DNA of 64,000 nt. It comes from Sphaeroforma arctica JP610. Taxonomy: Eukaryota; Opisthokonta; Ichthyosporea; Ichthyophonida. This document shows, piece after piece, positions 49,958 through 64,000 of this stretch. The translations under genes were made by a program, and so were the position numbers. A model generated the notes under the pieces. That model saw only the letters and a program-made list of their open reading frames with translations. It was not told the DNA's origin and searched no databases. Each line of letters opens with the position of its first letter. The first letter of the stretch is position 1. The stretch covers positions 81,469 to 145,468 of the forward strand of contig NW_014040504.1 of NCBI RefSeq assembly GCF_001186125.1, read 5' to 3'.

Positions 49958-52900
49958 ATGCAAAGTAGTATACTTTTGTGCCTGGCGGCCCTTTCTGGCT
50001 GTGCTAATGCACAATATGTACTGCAAGCGCTCTATCTCAACTTCATGGATACCACTGTTCAAGAAACCAATGGACTGTGTGTTTCGGGTCAACAAAGTAA
50101 GTATTTGTGCCTGCGACTATTCAGATATATTCTTTGCGATATAAGTGTCGACAATGAAGCCACTGTGCACTTTAACGAAGAGATTAGATGTTTGTCAACG
50201 TATGTCTGCTTACGTCTATATCTCATCCAGCCTTGGCACTGAGATTGGTGCATGCGTTTATATGTCTTCAATTCTGGGTGACAGATTGAATGAAGTTCAG
50301 TTATGTCTGTGGCTGTATCTATCTTCGACTCATTTCTAAGTCTCGCTAGGATCAGGTTCGACCATTCGCACTGTATGAAACGACGCATACTGGGCATCCT
50401 GTGGCCAAGTAGTTTGCTACCTGCACGTTCGTAGGTGTATTTTTATTTATAGACTCACACAAATCATGGCTACATGGCCATCCCGCCGTTAGTTTTGTCG
50501 ATTATACAACTTACCTTGCGCAGTTTAGTAAAGTACACCATAAAGTTATATTCAATTGCTAAATACGATTCTGTCTCCCTCCTCTCACAGGTAGCAATCA
50601 AATTCTATACACCACCTGCGGCAGCTTTGTAAGTTACTTGTCAAGTTTCACGTTCAGCTTGGTCGTGTTTTTATCTATTTCAGATCGTGGCTTTTCTTCT
50701 TTAGAGTTTGTGATGGCCTGTTCGCCTGTGTTCATCGGTTGGTTGCTAAGTCAGAAAGATCTTGACTCGAAAGGATATATTACAATGTTTTCCGTGTGTT
50801 TTGTCATCGCGCTAAATGGTTCTCGCGTAGTTAGTGTTATTACATGCAAAGTTGTATGTGCACGCACATTTATACATGTACGTATAAATGCATTTTAGAA
50901 AACAATACAGGCAAACTCAATACATATGTCAGAGTAGCATCTCCTCGGATACATGTTCATTTTTAGTTATACAAATTTCTTCTCGCTTGACTGATGCTAC
51001 ATTGACGCAAAAATGTCGGGAGTCGTCTCAGCACAATTGCTGATGTGTGTTCTGGCTTCAATATACGTTGTGGCAACAAGAATTTTCGTGATATGCGTGT
51101 ACTTCATTGCCTGCATTCTGCATGCCTATATCATCAAGCAGTGTTTTGACATAGAAATGTGTATAAACCTTTTACCTACTGTTTTGTTCTCTCTCTCTCC
51201 CGAAACCCGAAACAGGCCTCGGATTATAACTACGCGGAATTTAGTTTTGGACAAGCGCTGCTAGTCAGTCGAGTCGAGGGGTCGTGTCTCACTTTTCCAA
51301 CGAGTATTGAGCCTGACAATATCACGGACCCGAACGCGATGATTCTGGCACCGTGTTCGATCACCAATACCTTGCAGCGCTTCGGTTACAATAGTGCCTT
51401 GACACCTGTCACTAACCCGGCGTCGTTTCCACAGCTAGTGAGCTCGGCCTATTTCATTAGTAAGTTGGTGTGAATTATGTCTTGGTATCTTGGCACTTGT
51501 CCGTCAGTGAGTGAGTTCGAATACGTACCTCGGCTCTTGTTCCTAATCGAGTGTCTTACCTACCGGGATTTGTGTAGCATGTGTGAAAAAGCGCTGGGGG
51601 AGTCCCAATAAGTATTTAAAACAATCTGGTTCATCGATGGAGCAGCTTGCACGTGCGCACGCACACTATTATTCTCGATCACAAGGAACCTGCCCATCTC
51701 AGATTTCACGAACACGTGATTTTATACCAATATCGCTTATTTTTCGGATGAAAGTATACTTCAGTATCACATACTACCCCCCCCCCCCCCCGCCCAATTG
51801 ACCGGTAGCTTTGTACGACCTTTGCACTGGTAGACCTCCGTCCCGTACTACCTGAACTCCGATAATAACAATACATCCCTATGTTGCACCCTTTCTGCAG
51901 ATGGAATACTCACACCAGTTTGCGTCCGCCCGTGTCTCGCGACAACGACTCGCACATGTGCGTACAGCGCCGCCTACATCGTAACCAATGGTCTGGGCCA
52001 GTGCAGTTTCTCGCAGGGTTCCACCCCCATCAACTCGGCTATTACCGCGGTCAATAACGGTATCATACCGGGATTTGGTACCACCACCTCTACCACGAGT
52101 TACCTGGCCACGGTGGTCACGGGGACTGTCGCGCCGAGTACCAATTTTATCGTCGACGTGTCGACGCTATTCGTGGCCACAACCACTCAATTCGGCGGGG
52201 CCGTGTTCGTCACCTCCACATCTACTAATCAGCAGGTGTTTACCGAGGCCACGGCAACTACCGATGATTTCACGGAGACGCAAACGGTCTCTGCGATTGT
52301 CTTTGAGAACACCACCTTGTTCTTTGCCAACGGTGTACAGACCACGCCCGTGGAAGGAGGAGGTCCCTTTGCTACGGGTGTGTTTCCTACCACAGACGTG
52401 GTTAACCCATTCCCTGTCGTCACGACCACGTCTCAGTTTAATCCCTTTGGCCCTGTGGCCACCACCACATCAGCGTTCAATCCGTTTGCGACTGCCACCA
52501 GTGCGTTCAACCCATTCGCCACCACATCGATGTTCAATCCGTTTGCTACGAGCTCGGTGTTCAATCCGTTTGCTACGAGCTCGGTGTTCAATCCGTTCGC
52601 ACGCAGTAGACCCACACCCGCGCCTCAGCCGAGCATGAACACCGACGCCGCCGACGGGGGTGTAGGTGTGTTTTATAAACAGGCCAATGAGATGATGCGT
52701 CAGGAGGAGATGGAGCGCAACCGCTTTGTGGAGGCAGAGGACGACATGGCGTATCCTGAGGAGAATGCCTACCCGGAGAGCTCGGCTGAGGCAGTGAATA
52801 CATCACATGAGAGCCAGTTCGCCGGAACTACGACTGGGCTTAGTACCAGCGCTATTGTGGCCATTTTGGTTTCGAGTTCGGTGCTGTTGTTGCTGTGCGT

Positions 52901-53111
52901 TTGCTCTATGGCGGCCATTGGATACAACTGGTACCAGAAGCGTAAGAATCGTGCGAACAAGAGTGTGGGTGATTGGGATGGTGAAAGTGTCACGTCAGAT
53001 ATCGAGACTGTAAGTATGCCACCTTCGGCTATGTACAGCAGCAAGAAGGGCAGTTTGTCCGTCAACGATGGAGAAAGCGACCTGACGATTCCCGGGAGTT
53101 TTGTGGTTTGA
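49958..53111 (+). CDS. Type I membrane protein with Thr-rich ectodomain and FNPF repeats
   Basis: Exons 49958-50096, 50591-50628, 51216-51459 and 51901-53111 join in phase to encode 543 aa. Residues 1-19 are a signal peptide ending ANAQ. A Cys-containing N-terminal domain of about 190 residues (CVSGQQ, TTCGSF, EGSCLTFP, LAPCSIT, CVRPCLATTTRTC, GQCSFSQGS) follows. A Thr/Ser/Val-rich stretch leads to six FNPF repeats preceded by a VVNPF (52401-52600). Then come an acidic Met/Glu-rich segment, a single membrane span (TSAIVAILVSSSVLLLLCVC) and a cytoplasmic tail of about 70 residues starting with a basic YQKRKNR and ending PGSFVV. It sits 2.4 kb downstream of, and in the same direction as, the rightward cysteine-rich gene, with which it shares the FNPF/NPF motif and signal-peptide style. 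A receptor or wall-anchor role is plausible but inferred. The family was not recognised. Confidence 0.85.
52401..52608 (+). repeat. FNPF coding repeat array
   Basis: Seven NPF motifs spaced 8-13 residues apart are encoded here. The last copies are identical at DNA level over about 24 bases (GTGTTCAATCCGTTTGCTAC and following), which suggests recent slippage or unequal exchange. Confidence 0.9.
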
Positions 53112-54397
53112 GGTGTATATATATATGTATATATATATACTCGTACAAAAGTTATCGCTTGTATGTGTACGCATGTATATATACAGGACAATACTAAGCT
53201 GGGTGGAGGGGTTCAATGGAGCCCATGATTGTATCAGAGTTCCCCCATTTTAAGCAAGCGGAGATTTGTATCGGGAGAGATAGTGTATCGTTATCTTGCA
53301 GAGCTATATTGTCACGAGGTGGGGATATCACCACATGTGCATCAGAAGCTGGATACCGATTGATTCGATACCGAAAGTAAAGTAAGACAGATGGAGGAAA
53401 ATTAGGGGAGATATAAATGTATGCGACCGCGAAATATGCTTGTGTCGCATATATGAGCTGCCGGTTGTACTTAGGGTAGCAATCCAACATTGTAATCAGG
53501 TTGGCCTTCGAATAATTAAAAGTGTACTATAGTTTTTATTGTATTTAAGGCAATAGTATCTAAGAAAATTTACAACACCACCGTGTGCCCATTGGTATTA
53601 GACTACACGTATTGAAAGCACAGATGTAGTTGCAAACGGATGTAAACAGGATACTTGCTTTTTGAACTTGTTTGAATCAAAATGTAGCAAGTGCCATTGA
53701 AGGTGACTACCGACAACGATGGGATACGTGTGCTTGCACCCACATGGCACACTCAAAAGCTGCCATGTTTATGTGAAAACTACGGGCTTCATTGAAACTG
53801 CCCATCACCAGCTGAGGATAGACGAGGCAGCACCACATGATAGTTACATTCTGATTGTAATGGATTTTATTTGAAATTGTAAACGTTCAACACTGAGTAA
53901 GGCATTGTACATTGTGTACTAGAATAGGTAAACATTTCGTTACTTCTGCGTGCATTCGATTCTGCGTATTCAATCACTTGAGTTCGTTTAAAAAATAGTA
54001 CGCACTTTGTCCTACATATATATTTATATATATATATATATAAACATAATCATGTATATACTCATAAATATATGTGTATGTATATATATNNNNNNNNNNN
54101 NNNNNNNNNTCAATGGATTGGGGCTTTTACTGTGTACAATGGATGCCAATATGAACGTCCTTGATGCCCATATGTATAGATACATCAGAATCGTGTATCT
54201 ATCCTTAGATTTTCAGAACACAAGAATTAGTAGACATCTGACAACTCGAACTGTTCATTTTTTTTTTATATTTAGTGTATTTAGTCGAGTACAATGTACA
54301 AAGAGGAAGAAATTAGAAAACACATAGAAGGCGGATTTTTTTGTCTTGTGATGACTCATGCTACCATTTTTGGAGTTCTGATTGATCAAGAGATAGC
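53112..54397. other. Intergenic region with assembly gap
   Basis: No supported gene. An AT microsatellite at 54017-54089 abuts 20 Ns at 54090-54109. Confidence 0.6.
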
Positions 54398-54410
54398 GAA
54401 TATTCGGGAA
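54398..54410 (+). promoter_or_regulatory. Heat shock element, three alternating units
   Basis: GAATATTCGGGAA is a perfect GAAnnTTCnnGAA array, the minimal three-unit binding site of heat shock factor. It lies 286 bases upstream of the Hsp110 ATG. A further two-unit GAATTTTC lies at 54513-54520. Sequence match is seen; heat induction is inferred. Confidence 0.65.
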
Positions 54411-54695
54411 ATACGATTTCAAATTTTAGGGGATCTCGATAATTTATTTAATTGGGCCTATATTAGGCCTAATTATCCACCGTTCACGTGCGGGGTCAAT
54501 CGCGGACGTTCTGAATTTTCCAAAGCCAAATTTCTAAAAAAAAAAACACGCACGCAGCCGATGGTAAATATCGTTATATACTACCGATGTGAAATATTTA
54601 CATATATATATACGTACCTCGATACACGACACATACAGATACACACGTACATATAATAACACTACATATTATATATATATACATATTCTACAATC

Positions 54696-61618
<6,923 letters not shown>

Positions 61619-61720
61619 ACTACGCATCGATAACCCTTAGAACTGCAAGCTTTGCTTTGCTGCCCCTCTACTTACCTTTAGTCTATCGTCTGCTCTCACG
61701 AGTTGTGAGTTGTGTGCACG

Positions 61721-61726
61721 AATAAA
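61721..61726 (+). terminator. Polyadenylation signal, Hsp110 gene
   Basis: AATAAA lies 103 bases after the stop codon in a TG-rich context, a normal distance for cleavage and polyadenylation. Confidence 0.7.
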
Positions 61727-62944
61727 ATCATACCAAATTATACCGCTTTCAGTTTGCTGTTCATGTGTTATCTGTCGCATAATGTGGAGGTGCATACGAC
61801 ACTATTCACTGTTGAGCTAACTATTTCCTAATTCTTCCAATATCCATTTTAGAATCTGTTCACCCCTAAAATCTCAGAGATAGTGCGCTACGGGTAGGTA
61901 GCGTGCAAGATTATAAATACACCCTCTAACCTCACAGAGGGAATCTCCCCCTTTGAGGACTCCGTCACTCTCGAAGGAAGAGCGTGTAGGGGGTGTCTTC
62001 TGAGAAATTCGCTGCGTACTATTCTCGTAGATTAATCAGTGCACATACCCGATTAAACCTATATGATGATGACACAAACGAGGAGTGTGCTGTGTGTATA
62101 GGGCGAGATGGCCAGTTGACAACCTACAGAAAACAAATGTTAAATACTGACATGACCCTCTAGAGAATAAAGAAAATACACCTGAACGGACTATGTCTGT
62201 AAATACTTACCAATGGCTTTTAAATAAGAGATATTTTATCATACTGACCAATGGCTTTTAAATAAGAGATATCTTATCAAGAGAGTGATCATGTGGTAGA
62301 TCCCCCTTCGAGATAATCCCTCGAAGAGGCTGTAAATACCTTTAATAGATCCATCGGTAAAACTAAATGTTTATTAAAAAATACAAGTGGACAGAGGAAT
62401 ACCGAATACTAGACTAAAAATTTCACTGCTCTTTACAAAACAAAATGGCTTCGAAATAATAGTATTTTTAAAAGACCATATTACACCAAATTTCGTCGCG
62501 TATGAGCCGATTGCAACAAGGGTCTATATCCAGCATTCGATTGGATGGGGTATTCATTGGCACCAATCAAAAGGAGAGAAATACAAGTACTTCGGTACCT
62601 TTAAGTAGGTGGTGCGACAACTAGAACGATAGCCAGTTTAGCCACAGGGGTTTCCGTTGTCTGGCTTCATTGGCTTCATATTAGCTTCATATTGGCTTCG
62701 CATTGACTCCATGTTGGCTTTGAATTGGCTTCAATTTTGAATCCATTTTTTGACATCACTTTTGGCTTCACGCTGGCTTCACTTTGGCTTTGGCGTGGCT
62801 TTATGTTGGCTTTGACATGGTTTCATATTGGTTCATTTTTAGTGTGATTGATTATATATAATATATACACTGTTTGTTAAGTATACACGTACTCATATTC
62901 GTTAGTTCGGTGTTATTCATAATACTAGTTAGCTGTAGTCTATA
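61727..62944. other. Intergenic region with short duplications
   Basis: It holds a 36-38-base tandem duplication of ACCAATGGCTTTTAAATAAG at 62209-62278. A 73-codon frame at 62387-62608 shows no recognised domain. A degenerate GGCTTC-based array closes the region. Confidence 0.5.
62655..62845. repeat. Degenerate minisatellite, 11-15-base unit
   Basis: About 14 diverged copies of TTGGCTTCATAT are seen directly (variants TTGGCTTTGA, CTGGCTTCAC and others). Confidence 0.85.
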
Positions 62945-63463
62945 ATGCCTGGTCCTGGAGGGCGATGTTGTGCACGAGGATGTGGCTTGGTAGCGGTCAA
63001 GGGGAAGGACAGCTAGGTCACATTGGTCACATTGCATCGCTATAAGCCAGATTGGGATCAAGCTCTAGCAGGGCGTACAAGGCGATATGCGGCGATGAGA
63101 GTATGCAGCAATCATTTCGGTGAAGACCAGTGGGTTATACATACGAATAGGAGACGTCCTCGACAGGGCTGAGTACCAATCTTAAACCTACCAGAACCAA
63201 TTGAGATGCCGCGAGCTGTAGACCAATCGATGGCAGCCACTGATCAGATAGTAAGTGCAAGTGGATCTCTGTCTAAAGACGTAGATGAAAATCCAAAAAC
63301 AAAATCGATCGATACAGGCGTGATAGCTTCTAGGAGCCTGGAGACAATATCATCAGTATCCAAAGTACGTGGTTCCAGATCAACAAAAGATCGACTCAGA
63401 ACCAAGCAACTAACACAAAAACAAATAGTGAGAAAGAAAACACTAGTGCTATCGCACCAATAG
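62945..63463 (+). pseudogene. Decayed THAP zinc-finger reading frame
   Basis: From the ATG at 62945 one continuous frame reads as a THAP domain: RCCARGC, then HRYKPDWDQALAGRTRRYA, VCSNHFGEDQW (the C-x2-H pair about 45 residues after the first Cys pair), RRRPRQG and a terminal PILNLPEP in place of the AVPxxF box. The frame then continues as a Ser/Lys-rich linker to 63463. In-frame stops interrupt the domain, so it looks like a decayed copy unless unseen splicing removes them. THAP domains bind DNA and occur in host regulators and P-element-type DNA transposases; no transposase domain or terminal repeats are visible. Confidence 0.6.
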
Positions 63464-64000
63464 TTGAAGCCACGGACAAAGGTTGCAAGAGATCTGAACA
63501 AGTATTAGAGAATATAGAGCCTGCTGCATCAACAAGTACCAAACTCAAAGAAACCCCTACTACTTCAGCTGACACCGACATCACTACATTGGCAAAATTT
63601 GGCACAAAAGGCAAAGGGTGAGCACAAGGTGACATAAATATAGCGGCTTTATTCGGACTCTGAGTATTCGGCGGCCGTATAATATTTGCCCATAAAGGTT
63701 ACCGTACGTTGCGTGATATAGCATCCTACTACCTCGAAAATAAATCAACTAGTGGAGGAGGTAGTGATGGTTGGATACCAAAATGTTAGTGATTATACAA
63801 CTGATATAGTATTCTGTAGAATGGTATAGTTCTCTGGAAGTACATCACCTGCTATACAAACTGTAAACCTCGTATGCAAGAGTGAAGGAAAGTTTGATTT
63901 ATGATATAGAACGCCACTACCTGCACGAAAAGCAAGCACCAGAATTAAAGGTGTAGCATCGCAAAAAAATGATCGTGCACATACGTTGCAATAGAATATT
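63464..64000. other. Window end, no supported gene
   Basis: A frame partly overlapping the THAP linker (EKENTSAIAPIVEATDKG and on) continues to about 63620 with Ser/Thr/Lys-rich composition and could be a frameshifted extension of the THAP-containing protein. Beyond that I see nothing. Confidence 0.3.

Noticed and set aside
52433-52615. Minus-strand frame repeating NGLNTELVA
   Set aside because: It is the complement of the FNPF coding repeats.
54294-54656. 120-codon frame just upstream of Hsp110
   Set aside because: No domain, AT-rich composition, and it overlaps the heat shock elements; most likely promoter DNA.

Overview
The window looks like nuclear DNA of a unicellular eukaryote. Its genes are split by many spliceosomal introns (GTAAGT, GTATGT or GTACGT donors, CAG or TAG acceptors), the introns are long and full of AT and CA microsatellites, and the proteins (a NAP1 histone chaperone ending in CKQQ, an Hsp110 chaperone, a THAP fragment) fit the animal/holozoan side of the tree. 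A unicellular holozoan such as an ichthyosporean (Sphaeroforma-like) is my best guess. This is an inference from gene content and structure, not a species identification.

Layout: a CA microsatellite and a gene-poor stretch (1-3.3 kb); an intronless armadillo-repeat gene (3.3-5.1 kb, +); a two-exon NAP1 gene (7.1-10.3 kb, +) whose only intron is a microsatellite desert; a poorly resolved stretch with fragments of one or two genes, including a proline-rich reading frame on the minus strand (11.6-13.7 kb).

The centre holds two large paralogous genes arranged head to head. One runs leftwards (29.9 to 15.9 kb, about 23 exons, about 1,190 aa) and the other rightwards (32.4 to 47.5 kb, 29 exons, 1,222 aa). 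Both encode secreted cysteine-rich multi-module proteins with a signal peptide and a low-complexity N-terminal segment. Immediately downstream on the plus strand is a four-exon gene (50.0-53.1 kb, 543 aa) for a single-pass type I membrane protein. It has a Thr/Ser-rich ectodomain carrying a run of FNPF repeats, and two NPF motifs, one of them FNPF, also occur near the N-terminus of the rightward secreted paralog. The three may form a cell-surface or wall/adhesion system, two secreted modular proteins plus a membrane anchor, but nothing here proves an interaction.

The right end carries a ten-exon Hsp110/HSPA4-type chaperone gene (54.7-61.6 kb, +) with a near-perfect heat shock element upstream and an unusual MEVD C-terminus, then a decayed THAP-domain frame (about 62.9-63.5 kb).

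The most striking structural observation is that many introns of the two cysteine-rich genes contain tandem duplications that include a splice site and the adjoining exon edge. One of these has created a second, similar exon (16.0-16.2 kb). This looks like an active route of intron growth and exon birth in this locus. Exon boundaries were inferred by eye from reading frame, splice consensus, phase and paralog alignment; they have not been tested against transcripts.
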